DNA of 64,000 nt, taken from the NCBI RefSeq assembly GCF_012932565.1, contig NZ_JABBYJ010000001.1:434001-498000 (forward strand), in the 5' to 3' direction. Of this stretch, positions 9,298 through 18,301 are shown in pieces. The stretch's first letter is position 1. Each line of letters begins with the position of its first letter. Below the pieces are notes generated by a model that was not told the DNA's origin, did no database searches, and was given only the letters and a program-made list of their open reading frames with translations. The translations under genes were made by a program, and so were the position numbers. The DNA comes from Sneathiella limimaris. Lineage in GTDB: Bacteria; Pseudomonadota; Alphaproteobacteria; Sneathiellales; Sneathiellaceae.

Positions 9298-10175
9298 TTA
9301 CGCAGCCTCGGATTGAACTGGTCTCTAATCTGATCACCAACAATATTAATTGCCACGATCAGGATAATTAGGGCTACTCCAGGATACACAGAAATCCAGT
9401 AGCGCCCGCTCATCATGTAAGGGAAACCATTTGATATCAGCATACCCAAACTCGGCTCAGTCACAGGTAACCCTAGCCCCAGAAAACTTAGCGTCGCTTC
9501 CAGAGATATTGCACTGGCAATCTGGACTGTAGCCACGACGATCAACGGCGGCATGCAGTTTGGGAGAAGATGTTTAAAAGCCACCTGAAAACCTGATAAC
9601 GGTGTAGCAAGGGCGGCCTCAACATAGTCTTTCTTACGCTCTCCTTTTGCTGCACCATACGCAGTACGAGCAAAATACGCGTATTGTGCGGCAACAAGGG
9701 CTGCGATCAACTGGAACTTGCCTTGACCTAGCAAGGCAACCAGAACCAACGCCAACAAGATTGCAGGAAATGACAGCTGCAGATCAACTATCCGCATCAA
9801 AAAATTTTCAATTTTTCCACCAACATAAGCCGCAAAAATGCCAACGGTAGTGCCAAGTACAAGCGCTATGCAGCCTGCTGCCAGTCCAATCATGATCGAA
9901 ATACGAAGGCCATAAAAAATGGCAGACAGCAGATCACGCCCTTGCGGATCTGTTCCAAGGTAATGGATATATCCGCCGGAGCCGACAAAGCCCGGAGCCC
10001 GTCTGGCGTCCATCAAAGACAGCGTTTCCAAATCATATGGATTTTGAGGAACAATATACGGTGCGAAAAGAGCCAGAACCATCAAAGCTAAGACAATTAT
10101 TAAAGCGATAACAGCCAGCTTATTCTCACTAAAATCGCGCCAGAAGCGAAACAGAGGAGACTGCGCATTAGTCAT
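9294..10175 (-). CDS. dppC: ABC transporter permease, DppC type
   Basis: 293 residues. N-terminal OppC-type segment (about residues 24-45 hydrophobic), a periplasmic stretch ending in LGTDPQGRDLLS, a family hallmark, then five membrane segments with the EAA coupling loop (EAALATPLSGFQVAFKHLLP). Inner-membrane half-channel of the importer. Start and stop overlap the neighbouring genes. Confidence 0.92.
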   Translation of the reverse strand: MTNAQSPLFRFWRDFSENKLAVIALIIVLALMVLALFAPYIVPQNPYDLETLSLMDARRAPGFVGSGGYIHYLGTDPQGRDLLSAIFYGLRISIMIGLAAGCIALVLGTTVGIFAAYVGGKIENFLMRIVDLQLSFPAILLALVLVALLGQGKFQLIAALVAAQYAYFARTAYGAAKGERKKDYVEAALATPLSGFQVAFKHLLPNCMPPLIVVATVQIASAISLEATLSFLGLGLPVTEPSLGMLISNGFPYMMSGRYWISVYPGVALIILIVAINIVGDQIRDQFNPRLRK

Positions 10176-11146
10176 TACTGTGCCCCCGCCCGAATTCGCG
10201 GATCAATCATTGCAAATACAAGGTCCACTGTGAGGTTTATTAAAACGAATAGAAGTGCTGTCAGGATCAGATATGCAACCATGACAGGCCGATCCAGCAC
10301 GGAAATACTGTCGATAATCAACTTTCCGATACCAGGCCAAGAAAAAATGGTTTCTGTGACAACTGCGAAAGCCAGGGTCGAGCCCAACTCCAACCCAAAC
10401 ACGGTGATAATCGGGACAGAAATAAGCTTCATAAGATGACGACGTAGTATCCGACCCTCTGAAATCCCTGCAGCTCGTGCAAATTTTATGGTGTCTGTCA
10501 GCATGATTTCTCGGGTACCCGCACGGGCCAGTCGGATCATCATCGCCAGCTTGAAGAAAGCAAGGTTCAATGCAGGCAGCAGAATATGCGAGAGACCATC
10601 CAACGTTAAGAAGCTCCAATCCATACCGAGGATCGTCACAACCTCACCACGTCCCCCAGCAGGCAGTACACCCATATTAACAGCAAATGTAAGGATCAAA
10701 ATGAGGCCAACCCAGAAGCTAGGCACCGAAAAGCCCAATACAGAAACTGCCATAATCAGCTTGGAGATGATGCTATTTGGTCGGTAACCGGCATAAACAC
10801 CAAGCGTCACGCCAATGACTGTCGCGGAAATTATGGAAATGAGAACCAGCTCTAAGGTTGCTGGCAAACGCCCGGCAATCAGCTCCAGAACTGGAAGGTT
10901 ATAGATATAAGACCGACCAAAATCACCCTGAACAAGGTTGGTCACAAAAATAAAATACTGTTGCCAAAGAGGCAGATCCAATCCCAATTTCTGAATAACT
11001 GCCTGACGGATCTCTTCCGTGGCTTCAGGTGGAATAATTATTTCAATCGGATTCCCGATTGCATACACACCCACGAAAACGATTATCGACATGGCTACCA
11101 TAACAAGAAAAGCCTGCAATAATCGCTGGATTACAAAACCTAACAT
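10175..11146 (-). CDS. dppB: ABC transporter permease, DppB type
   Basis: 323 residues, six membrane segments. The DppB start with a periplasmic loop (EEIRQAVIQKLGLDLPLWQQY, then GDFGRSY) and the EAA-like loop KFARAAGISEGRILRRH are both visible. Forms the channel with DppC. The one-base overlap with dppC (TAATG) supports translational coupling. Confidence 0.92.
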   Translation of the reverse strand: MLGFVIQRLLQAFLVMVAMSIIVFVGVYAIGNPIEIIIPPEATEEIRQAVIQKLGLDLPLWQQYFIFVTNLVQGDFGRSYIYNLPVLELIAGRLPATLELVLISIISATVIGVTLGVYAGYRPNSIISKLIMAVSVLGFSVPSFWVGLILILTFAVNMGVLPAGGRGEVVTILGMDWSFLTLDGLSHILLPALNLAFFKLAMMIRLARAGTREIMLTDTIKFARAAGISEGRILRRHLMKLISVPIITVFGLELGSTLAFAVVTETIFSWPGIGKLIIDSISVLDRPVMVAYLILTALLFVLINLTVDLVFAMIDPRIRAGAQ

Positions 11147-11170
11147 CCAATAATACCTAGCTCAGGAAAT

Positions 11171-11197
11171 TCGGGTGCCGAAATCTCCGGCACCCGA
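11171..11197 (-). promoter_or_regulatory. Perfect 10-bp hairpin between dppA and dppB
   Basis: TCGGGTGCCG (11171-11180) pairs perfectly with CGGCACCCGA (11188-11197) around a 7-base loop, in the 57-base gap after the binding-protein gene. No T-run follows on the transcribed strand, so it is probably a 3'-end stabiliser or partial attenuator that keeps the binding-protein mRNA more abundant than the permease mRNA, as in many ABC operons. Confidence 0.65.
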
Positions 11198-11203
11198 TTA
11201 GTC

Positions 11204-12793
11204 TTAGTTTTTCGGTTTGATGAAAAAGGCCAGTGTATCTTCATCGAAGCGTGGCTGGAAGGTCAATTTACCAGCTTTTGCCGCCCAAACAGTTTGCAAC
11301 TGAACAACTGGAATATACACGCGATCTTCCATGGTCAGAACCATTGCTTGCTCATAAAGTGCACGGCGTGCATCTGCATCCAAGGTCATTGCCCCCTTCT
11401 GCATCAGCTCATCCACCTTATCGTTCTTATAAGCAACACGGTTAAATGCGCCCATTTTCACTTCTGGGTTTTTGGAGTGAGCCAAAGCACCCAATGTGTA
11501 AGAGGCTTCACCTGTCAAAGTTCCCCAACCGTTCATGAATACAGAATATTCCAGACGGGATTGAGCAGGGAAGTAAACTGTTTTTGAAACAGCGTTCACG
11601 TTAGTTTTAATTCCAACCTGGCTGAACATCTGGCCAAGACCCTGACAGATTGCTCCGTCACCAGGCAAGCGATCAGATGTGCAATAAAGGTCAATTTCAA
11701 ATCCATCCGGATAACCAGCTTTTGCAAGCAGTTCTTTCGCTTTCGCTGCATCATGGACACGAGCAGGGATCGCTTCGCTTGAACCAAAGAACCCTGGAGG
11801 CATCATCTGGTTGGCAGGTTTTCCCAATCCTTCAAGAACGATTTCAACCATAGTTTCGCGGTCAATTGCCAAATCAATGGCTTCGCGTACCATTGGATTC
11901 TGAAGCGGGTTTTTGGCTAATTTTGAGCCATCTTTCGCACGTACCAGAGGCGTATCATCCCTCTGATCCAGTTGCAGGTTCATAATGTAAACACTGTCAC
12001 CAACGACAGCATCAACGCTGCTATCCCGTTGCAGAGCCAGATAATCAACAGAAGAGACGTAGTTGATCACGTCAACCTGACCGGCTTTCAAAGCTGCCAG
12101 ACGGGAACTATCATTTGGAATTTCTTTGCGGATGACTTTTTCCCAGGCACCTTTACCGCGCCAGTAATCATCGAACCGCTCAAGAACCAGATCACCTTTT
12201 GGCTCCCAGCTTACCAGTTTGTAAGGACCTGTACCAACAGCAGCAGGACCACCATTGAAACCTGCAGAAGCAGTTTCTGGTGTGGAGTAATCTTTGGCAG
12301 CTTCTGCACTTACGATGAAGAGACGGACAAAATCATACGGCAACGTTGCTGCAGGACCATTTGTTTTGATGTGAATTGTGTAGGGATCAATGATCTCAAC
12401 GTCCGCAACACGGCGAACATAGATAGTTGTAGTCGTTGGTCCACTAACCGCTGGAATACGCTCAATAGAGAATTTCACATCCTCAGCATCAAAGTCAGAC
12501 CCATCATGGAACTTAACGCCTTCGCGCAATTTAAATTCCCAAGTCAGGTCATCAATTGGCTTCCAGGAAGTCGCAAGACCTGGTTCAATCTGCAGATCAT
12601 CGCCAGACCAGACCAATGTGTCATAGATATGTTTTGCCGCTTCCGCATGACTTCCCAATGCAGAATAATGAGGATCCAGAGATTCTGGTCCACCCCGTAC
12701 CCCCATGGTAAGAGTCTGGGCGGCGGCAATGCCTGTGCTCAGTGTTACACCAAGGGCGACGGCCATTGATGCAATTAGTGTTTTTACCTTCAT
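11204..12793 (-). CDS. dppA: Dipeptide/nickel-type ABC transporter substrate-binding protein (SBP family 5)
   Basis: 529 residues with a Sec signal peptide (cut after the GIAAA region, near residue 25). Mature start LTMGVRGGPESLDPHYS and the W(E)FKLREGVKFHDGSDFDAEDVKFSIERI motif are typical of family 5 solute-binding proteins. Periplasmic; delivers peptide-like substrate to DppBC. The gene is divergent from a MarR-type gene and a catabolic operon encoding a creatininase and an M20 peptidase, so the ligand may be the amide or peptide degraded there. Confidence 0.92.
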   Translation of the reverse strand: MKVKTLIASMAVALGVTLSTGIAAAQTLTMGVRGGPESLDPHYSALGSHAEAAKHIYDTLVWSGDDLQIEPGLATSWKPIDDLTWEFKLREGVKFHDGSDFDAEDVKFSIERIPAVSGPTTTTIYVRRVADVEIIDPYTIHIKTNGPAATLPYDFVRLFIVSAEAAKDYSTPETASAGFNGGPAAVGTGPYKLVSWEPKGDLVLERFDDYWRGKGAWEKVIRKEIPNDSSRLAALKAGQVDVINYVSSVDYLALQRDSSVDAVVGDSVYIMNLQLDQRDDTPLVRAKDGSKLAKNPLQNPMVREAIDLAIDRETMVEIVLEGLGKPANQMMPPGFFGSSEAIPARVHDAAKAKELLAKAGYPDGFEIDLYCTSDRLPGDGAICQGLGQMFSQVGIKTNVNAVSKTVYFPAQSRLEYSVFMNGWGTLTGEASYTLGALAHSKNPEVKMGAFNRVAYKNDKVDELMQKGAMTLDADARRALYEQAMVLTMEDRVYIPVVQLQTVWAAKAGKLTFQPRFDEDTLAFFIKPKN

Positions 12794-12831
12794 CGGTACC
12801 CCCTGTCGGAGTTGAGAAATGATTTTTAATT

Positions 12832-12848
12832 AATTCCAAATGGAACTT
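12832..12848. promoter_or_regulatory. Inverted repeat, probable operator 1 of the MarR-type regulator
   Basis: AATTCCAAATGGAACTT contains the dyad TTCC-AAAT-GGAA. It lies 40 bases before the dppA start, in the divergent promoter region, and shares its half-sites with a second dyad at 12886-12901. The spacing puts one site beside each start, as expected for an autoregulated MarR controlling both directions. Regulator identity is inference. Confidence 0.55.
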
Positions 12849-12885
12849 GTACTCTTTACGATGTTATGAAATATATGATATGTCA

Positions 12886-12901
12886 AGTTCTATATGGAAC
12901 T
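12886..12901. promoter_or_regulatory. Inverted repeat, probable operator 2 of the MarR-type regulator
   Basis: AGTTCTATATGGAACT is a near-perfect 16-base palindrome (one mismatch) ending ten bases before the marR-type gene. It shares the TGGAACT half-site with the 12832-12848 dyad. Confidence 0.6.
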
Positions 12902-12910
12902 AATTGAGTT

Positions 12911-13495
12911 ATGAGCGAGGAACAAAACTCAATGCCTGTTACACAAAACTATCTATCCCCGCGCCATTCTGGCGGTGTGTCGGGGATGAACCAAATGACG
13001 GAAGCGAAACTGTGGCGCAATCCATGCCCTTTTTCCTTTCGAATGAACTTTCTGGCTATGCGCTACAACACGCCCTGCTATGACTGGGTTCAAAAAACTG
13101 AAGGTCTTAGCCGGATCGAATATGTAGTGATCTATTCGCTGGCCCTATGCGAGGGAGGTCAGGCAAAGGACATTGCTATTTCCTCAGGCTTTCCCAAAAA
13201 CAGCCTATCTCGGGCCATGGCAAAGCTAGAAAAAGCAGGCCTGATCATGCGTGAAACAGATAATCAAGATAAACGCAATCAGCCTCTCTACCTGACAGAG
13301 GAAGGTTGGAAACTCTTTAATAGAACCCTTCCGGTTTTTGAACGCCGGGAGCAGGAAATGTTAAATGGGCTAAACGACGAAGAAGTGAAGACACTGTCTA
13401 ACCTGATGGCAAAGGTAGTGCTCAATTCAGCCAATTTGACTGACGATATTCCAGCGGAAATAAAGCCGTCTAACACGGAGCAAAAAACCCCATGA
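12911..13495 (+). CDS. MarR-family transcriptional regulator
   Basis: 194 residues. A winged-helix MarR core sits at about 60-165: GQAKDIAISSGFPKNSLSRAMAKLEKAGL is the recognition region and NQDKRNQPLYLTEEG the wing. The N-terminal 45 residues are unusual for MarR, so the true start could be the ATG at 12932, which has GAGG upstream, or the one at 12986. First gene of the catabolic operon; its stop overlaps the creatininase start. Probably represses both divergent units until an effector from the imported substrate binds. Confidence 0.85.
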   Translation: MSEEQNSMPVTQNYLSPRHSGGVSGMNQMTEAKLWRNPCPFSFRMNFLAMRYNTPCYDWVQKTEGLSRIEYVVIYSLALCEGGQAKDIAISSGFPKNSLSRAMAKLEKAGLIMRETDNQDKRNQPLYLTEEGWKLFNRTLPVFERREQEMLNGLNDEEVKTLSNLMAKVVLNSANLTDDIPAEIKPSNTEQKTP

Positions 13496-14208
13496 TGATT
13501 TCGGAAATGAACTGGATGGACGTTGAGAAATACGTCGCCAAGGATAAACGCTGTATCTTGCCAATCGGATCTACAGAACAGCATGCGCAACTTTCTCTGT
13601 GTGTGGATGTTATCCTCGCTGAACGAGTCTCCAGGGAAGCTGCCGAACCCCTCGGAGTTCCAGTTTTTCCGGTTATTCCTTACGGATTGACCCCTTATTT
13701 CTCAGCCTTTCCCGGGACAGTTTCTCTCCGGGTTGAAACTCTGATGGCCTTAATGCGAGATGTTATTGGATCTCTTCGCAGATCCGGATTTCAGAACATT
13801 CTTCTCGTAAACGGCCACGGTGGAAACAATCCTATTGGCGCTCTCGGACAAGAATTAATGGCAGAATATGGCGATATCTCCGTTCGACTGCATAACTGGT
13901 GGGCAGCGCCAAAAACAATGGCAGCTGTTAAGGAAATTCATCCCATCGGTAGCCATGCAAACTGGATGGAAAACTTCCCTTGGACACGCCTCGCCCATGC
14001 GCCAGCGCCAGAGGGCGAGAAACCAGCACCAGATATGGATCGGATAAAAGCCTCAACTCCAGCTGAAGCCAAGGATCTTCTCGGTGACGGTAATTTTGGC
14101 GGACCATGGCAAATGCCAGATGAGGACGTCATAAAAGTTTGGAATGCAGGTGTTGAAGAAACCCGAGAAGCCCTTGAAGGACCTTGGCCTGATTGGAGTG
14201 CCAAATAA
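13492..14208 (+). CDS. Creatininase-family amidohydrolase
   Basis: 238 residues. The creatininase signature is visible: LPIGSTEQHAQLSLCVDVILAE (metal-binding Glu, His and Asp) and LLVNGHGGNNP, followed by GSHANWMENFP. The family hydrolyses cyclic or linear amides (creatinine, formamidopyrimidines, mycofactocin precursor) with divalent metals in the cytoplasm. Context (peptide importer, M20 peptidase, ketopantoate-reductase-like enzyme) suggests it opens or cuts an amide in an imported compound. Actual substrate unknown. Confidence 0.88.
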   Translation: MMISEMNWMDVEKYVAKDKRCILPIGSTEQHAQLSLCVDVILAERVSREAAEPLGVPVFPVIPYGLTPYFSAFPGTVSLRVETLMALMRDVIGSLRRSGFQNILLVNGHGGNNPIGALGQELMAEYGDISVRLHNWWAAPKTMAAVKEIHPIGSHANWMENFPWTRLAHAPAPEGEKPAPDMDRIKASTPAEAKDLLGDGNFGGPWQMPDEDVIKVWNAGVEETREALEGPWPDWSAK

Positions 14209-15236
14209 TGGAAAGTCGCCCAATTCTTGTATGGGGTGCTGGAGCTATCGGCGGAATCCTTGGTGCTTATTGGGCCCGGGCTGGCAAAGATGTGGTTATG
14301 GTCGATATTGACCAAGCCCATATTGAGGCATGTTCCACCAACGGCATTCGAATTGAAGGGCCTGCTACTGACGGGGATTTTCGCCAAGTCATTCCAACCT
14401 ACTCACCAGAAACGTTGGAAGGTAAATTCGATTGTGTTGTCCTTGCCGTAAAGGCCCAGGCAACAAAAACAGCCTTAACCCAGCTTCTCCCTCATCTCAC
14501 AGATGATGGGTTTATCTTATCTGCGCAAAATGGTCTCAATGAACGATTGATAGCCCAGATGGCTGGTCCGGATCGAACCATGGGCGCTTTCGTTAATTAT
14601 GGAAGTGACTGGCAAGAAGCTGGCCGCGTACTTTATGGAAACCGCGGGGCAGTTGTCATCGGTGAGATTGACGGCTCAATTCGCCAACGCACCAAAGACA
14701 TGCATCAATTGATGCAGATTTTTGAACCAGACGCCGTTTTGACAGACAACATTTGGGGATATCTCTGGGGTAAGCTTGGCTATGGCGCTATGTTATTCGC
14801 AACAGCACTTACCCCCGATAGCATGTCAGCCAATTTCGCAAACCCAAACCGTTCCCCTGCGCTGATCGGGCTGGCTAGAGAGGTCATGTCCGTCGCATTG
14901 GCAGAAAAAATCAAACCACTCGGATTTAATGGCTTCAATCCAGAAAGTTATTTCCCTGACAGTCCTCAGTCAGAAGCAGAAAAGTCAATTGCAGCCTTAG
15001 TCGAATTCACCGCTAAAACAGCCAAGACCCATTCTGGTATTTGGCGGGATCTGGCAGTTCGCAAACGCAAGACTGAGGTGGATCCCCAGATAGGAATCAT
15101 CACGCAAGTCGCCCAGGAGCATGGCATAGAAACACCCCTGCTGAGCAGACTTGTTGAGCTTATCCATGAGATTGAAGATGGCAAACGCCCTCAATCATCT
15201 GAAACCTTCGACGAACTTTTAAAAGCGATGAAATAG
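14208..15236 (+). CDS. Ketopantoate reductase family protein (PanE/ApbA-like)
   Basis: 342 residues from the ATG at 14208, coupled to the previous stop (TAATG). N-terminal Rossmann GAGAIGG, then the ApbA middle (VVLAVKAQ, LSAQNGL), the WGKLGYG segment with the catalytic-type Lys and a helical C-terminal domain. Such enzymes reduce 2-dehydropantoate with NADPH, but operon paralogues often act on other 2-keto or 3-hydroxy acids. Here a catabolic role is more likely than CoA biosynthesis. Confidence 0.88.
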   Translation: MESRPILVWGAGAIGGILGAYWARAGKDVVMVDIDQAHIEACSTNGIRIEGPATDGDFRQVIPTYSPETLEGKFDCVVLAVKAQATKTALTQLLPHLTDDGFILSAQNGLNERLIAQMAGPDRTMGAFVNYGSDWQEAGRVLYGNRGAVVIGEIDGSIRQRTKDMHQLMQIFEPDAVLTDNIWGYLWGKLGYGAMLFATALTPDSMSANFANPNRSPALIGLAREVMSVALAEKIKPLGFNGFNPESYFPDSPQSEAEKSIAALVEFTAKTAKTHSGIWRDLAVRKRKTEVDPQIGIITQVAQEHGIETPLLSRLVELIHEIEDGKRPQSSETFDELLKAMK

Positions 15237-15246
15237 GAAAACAACC

Positions 15247-15984
15247 ATGACTGTCGCCTTAGTAACAGGTGTCGTGGGTGGGATTGGTGCTGCAATTGCA
15301 AAACGCCTCGCCCAAGATGGATTTGAAGTCGTTGTGACCGATCGTCCAGGACCCTCATTCGAAAAAGCCTGTGCCAACCTCCAAATGCCAGGTTATCCGG
15401 CTGACCTCGGAAATCAAAGTGACGTTCGCGCACTTCATGAGATGATCAAAAAAAACCATACGGCACCCCTTATTCTGGTCAATGCAGCTGGCGGGGTTTG
15501 CCATCAGGTACACCAACCCGTCGAAAATGTTGAAGAGGCTGATTGGCGTGCCCTGTTCGCCGCAAACACAGACAGTGCCTTTTTTCTCGCACAAGCGTTC
15601 GCGCCGGAGATGAAAAAGCAAAAATCAGGCCGGATCATTACGATAAGTAGCGGTGCGGGATTGCGGCCAAGCCTGACAAAAATCCAAGGCTATACTGCGT
15701 CGAAACACGCTCTAGTGGGTTTGACGAAACAGCTTGCCTTAGAGTTGGGGCCTTTCGGAATTACAGTCAATTCAATTGCGCCTGGATTTGTTCTGTCCAA
15801 TGAAGCAACCCAAAAACAATGGGAAAGCTATCGAGAAGAAGGGCAAAAGCAGCTCATTGAAAATATTCATATGCGAAGGCTTGGCACTCCCGAAGATATC
15901 GCCAACGCCGCATCTTTTATCGCCAGTGATGCATCTAACTGGATTACTGGCCAAATTCTTTCCGTTGACGGAGGACACCGATGA
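15247..15984 (+). CDS. SDR-family oxidoreductase (FabG-like)
   Basis: 245 residues. GVVGGIGAA cofactor loop, NAAGG motif, catalytic Ser in ISSGAG, YTASK with Tyr and Lys, and the C-terminal WITGQILSVDGG typical of FabG-like reductases. Probably oxidises or reduces a hydroxy group of the substrate handled by this operon. The stop overlaps the next start by four bases (ATGA). Confidence 0.9.
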   Translation: MTVALVTGVVGGIGAAIAKRLAQDGFEVVVTDRPGPSFEKACANLQMPGYPADLGNQSDVRALHEMIKKNHTAPLILVNAAGGVCHQVHQPVENVEEADWRALFAANTDSAFFLAQAFAPEMKKQKSGRIITISSGAGLRPSLTKIQGYTASKHALVGLTKQLALELGPFGITVNSIAPGFVLSNEATQKQWESYREEGQKQLIENIHMRRLGTPEDIANAASFIASDASNWITGQILSVDGGHR

Positions 15985-17378
15985 GTTCCCCAAGCCCGCT
16001 TGAACAGCATGATCTTGAGGCATTTCTAAACCGTCTCAAAAACTACCTAGCCTGCCAATCTGTAAGTACTGATCCGGCCTACCGCGAAGAGATGAATAAA
16101 GCCCGGAGTTTTCTGAAAGAACATCTAATAGACATCGGGTTCAGCAATATTCAAGAACTGGATGGAGGTATTGGCGGGCATAACGCGCTTTATGCTGAAT
16201 GGTTGGCTAAACCTGGCAAACCAACGCTTTTGATTTATGGTCACTACGATGTTCAACCACCTGACCCACTGGACCAATGGATTTCAGATCCTTTCGATAT
16301 GCAGGAACGGGATGGAAGACTTTATGCGCGTGGCATATCAGATGACAAGGGCCCAACACTGATTGCCCTTGAAGCTCTACGCTGTCACATGGCTGCTCAG
16401 GGCGAACTTCCCTTTAACGTCAAAATTCTCCTGGAAGGAGAAGAAGAGACTGGCTCGCCATCACTTCCCAATATCCTCTCCCAAAATCGGGAATTGTTGG
16501 CCGCTAATGCCATCCTGTCGGCAGACGGGGCCAGATGGCGAGCCGATCTCACCGCCATAAATGTTGGATCCAGAGGGAATGGCGGATTTGAACTGTCCAT
16601 CAAAACTGCCGACCTGGATTTACACTCAGGACGTTACGGCGGCGCAGTCCCAAATGCCTTGCATGAAATGGCCCGTATTATTGCCTGTCTGCATGACGAC
16701 AAAAACAAGGTTACAATCCCCGGGTTTTATGATGATGTAATTATGCCGGATGCTGAAACTGAAGCAGATCTGCATGCCATTGAGTTTGATGGCCAAGGTT
16801 GGACTGCCAACATTGGTTCCGTTGAGTTCGGAGAAGAAGGCTATTCGACTTTGCAAAGACTTTGGGACCGGCCAACCTTAGAGGTCAATGGCCTTTGGGG
16901 CGGATACCAAGGAGCTGGCAGCAAGACTGTGATCCCCAACGAGGCACACGCTAAAATCACGATGCGCTTAGTTCCTGGACAAGACCCAGAAAAGATCAGA
17001 GCTTCCGCCAAAGCCTATATCCAGGGCCTTTGCCCTGATGGTGTAGAGCTTACCATTAGTGGTGATCGAGGTTGGACCCGCGCCTATGCGGTTCCTGCCA
17101 AGCACCCACTTTTACTCGCTGCAGAAACGGCGTTGGAAAAGACACTCGGTGAAAAACCACTTCGCGTTCGGGTAGGGGCAACACTACCACTATCAGACCT
17201 CGTTCTCGGGACTCTTGGGATTGATACTGTTATGTTCTCCTTCTCCACTGCGGATGAACAGTTCCATGCCCCCAATGAATTCCTGCGACTTTCTGCCGTC
17301 AAAGAAGGTGTTGAAGCCTGGATCAAACTTCTGGATCTGGTTGGCGAGCAAAGCCCATCTGATTATCAAGCAGCCTGA
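15981..17378 (+). CDS. M20-family metallopeptidase/dipeptidase
   Basis: 465 residues. M20 zinc-site motifs: YGHYDVQPPDP (His and Asp), ARGISDDKGP, EGEEETGSP (catalytic and metal Glu), then the dimerisation domain and a late metal His near FHAPNE. Closest in layout to CNDP/PepV-like dipeptidases. It should cleave a dipeptide or N-acyl amino acid in the cytoplasm, which fits the divergent peptide importer. Confidence 0.92.
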   Translation: MSSPSPLEQHDLEAFLNRLKNYLACQSVSTDPAYREEMNKARSFLKEHLIDIGFSNIQELDGGIGGHNALYAEWLAKPGKPTLLIYGHYDVQPPDPLDQWISDPFDMQERDGRLYARGISDDKGPTLIALEALRCHMAAQGELPFNVKILLEGEEETGSPSLPNILSQNRELLAANAILSADGARWRADLTAINVGSRGNGGFELSIKTADLDLHSGRYGGAVPNALHEMARIIACLHDDKNKVTIPGFYDDVIMPDAETEADLHAIEFDGQGWTANIGSVEFGEEGYSTLQRLWDRPTLEVNGLWGGYQGAGSKTVIPNEAHAKITMRLVPGQDPEKIRASAKAYIQGLCPDGVELTISGDRGWTRAYAVPAKHPLLLAAETALEKTLGEKPLRVRVGATLPLSDLVLGTLGIDTVMFSFSTADEQFHAPNEFLRLSAVKEGVEAWIKLLDLVGEQSPSDYQAA

Positions 17379-17380
17379 AC

Positions 17381-18274
17381 ATGGCAGAAGGTTCCATTAA
17401 TAATGTTAAAGGGGCAATGCTCTTAACCATTGCTGCTGTGATTTTTACTGGCGAAGTCATAGCCGTTCGATATCTTGGAACCTCAGCCAGCGACGGTCAG
17501 ATTGTCTTCGCTAGAGCCTTCGTCCAATTAGCCATTGTTGCAATCTGGATTTTTGTCAGAAACCCAACACTTATCCGGACCTCTCGCCCAGGTTTGCATT
17601 TCATTCGTGGAATAACCAGCCTCGTCTGCTGGTTTTTCTATTACAAAAGTTTTCAGCTCCTGGATTTAGCTTTAGCCACAACCCTTACATTCACAACGTC
17701 ACTGATTGTTGTCGCGCTAGCCGCACCATTATTAAAAGAAACAGTCTCTGCCCGGAGGTGGGGTTTCACAGCCCTTGGATTTGTTGGTGTTGCAATCGCA
17801 AGTAACGTTACCGGGCTTTCCAAGTCTAATTTTGATTTTAGTATTCTATTTGGGCTTCTTGCGGCAGTCGCCGCGGCAGCTCTTGTTTTCCAAAACCGCA
17901 TTCTGGCAAGAACCGAACATACCGCCACCATAATGCTCTATATCGGGTTAATTACAACTATCGGTGCCTCGCCAGGTTTGTTACTGGATTGGCAACCCCT
18001 AGAGGGTCACGCCATGTTATTGCTGATAATTGCAGGGTCCCTTGGAACCATCGGCATGATCCTGACTGTAGAAGCCTACCGAGTTGCCGAGGTGTCAGCA
18101 ATGGCTCCATTTCCGTATCTCAGGATCGTATTTGCTATTCTTTCAGGGTTTGTCATTTTTGGAGAATCTCCGACCTGGCAAACACTTGCCGGAAGCGCTT
18201 TGATCATTCTGTGCGCACTTGCTGTCCAGCGTGTCGAACCTAAACGTAGAGGTCTCTCTTCACCTTACAGATAA
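17381..18274 (+). CDS. DMT-superfamily transporter (EamA, two repeats)
   Basis: 297 residues, about ten membrane segments in two EamA halves, each ending in a conserved stretch (KETVSARRWGFTALGFVGVAI and FGESPTWQTLAGSALII). These are small-molecule exporters or permeases of the inner membrane. Begins three bases after the peptidase stop; last gene of the operon. May export an end product or toxic intermediate. Confidence 0.88.
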   Translation: MAEGSINNVKGAMLLTIAAVIFTGEVIAVRYLGTSASDGQIVFARAFVQLAIVAIWIFVRNPTLIRTSRPGLHFIRGITSLVCWFFYYKSFQLLDLALATTLTFTTSLIVVALAAPLLKETVSARRWGFTALGFVGVAIASNVTGLSKSNFDFSILFGLLAAVAAAALVFQNRILARTEHTATIMLYIGLITTIGASPGLLLDWQPLEGHAMLLLIIAGSLGTIGMILTVEAYRVAEVSAMAPFPYLRIVFAILSGFVIFGESPTWQTLAGSALIILCALAVQRVEPKRRGLSSPYR

Positions 18275-18301
18275 AGAGTGGACCTCAAACCTGTCCTATC
18301 C

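Noticed and set aside
11972-12769. Long plus-strand open frame (265 codons) opposite dppA
   Set aside because: It is the antisense of a well-supported binding-protein gene, with no recognisable domain and no ribosome binding site.
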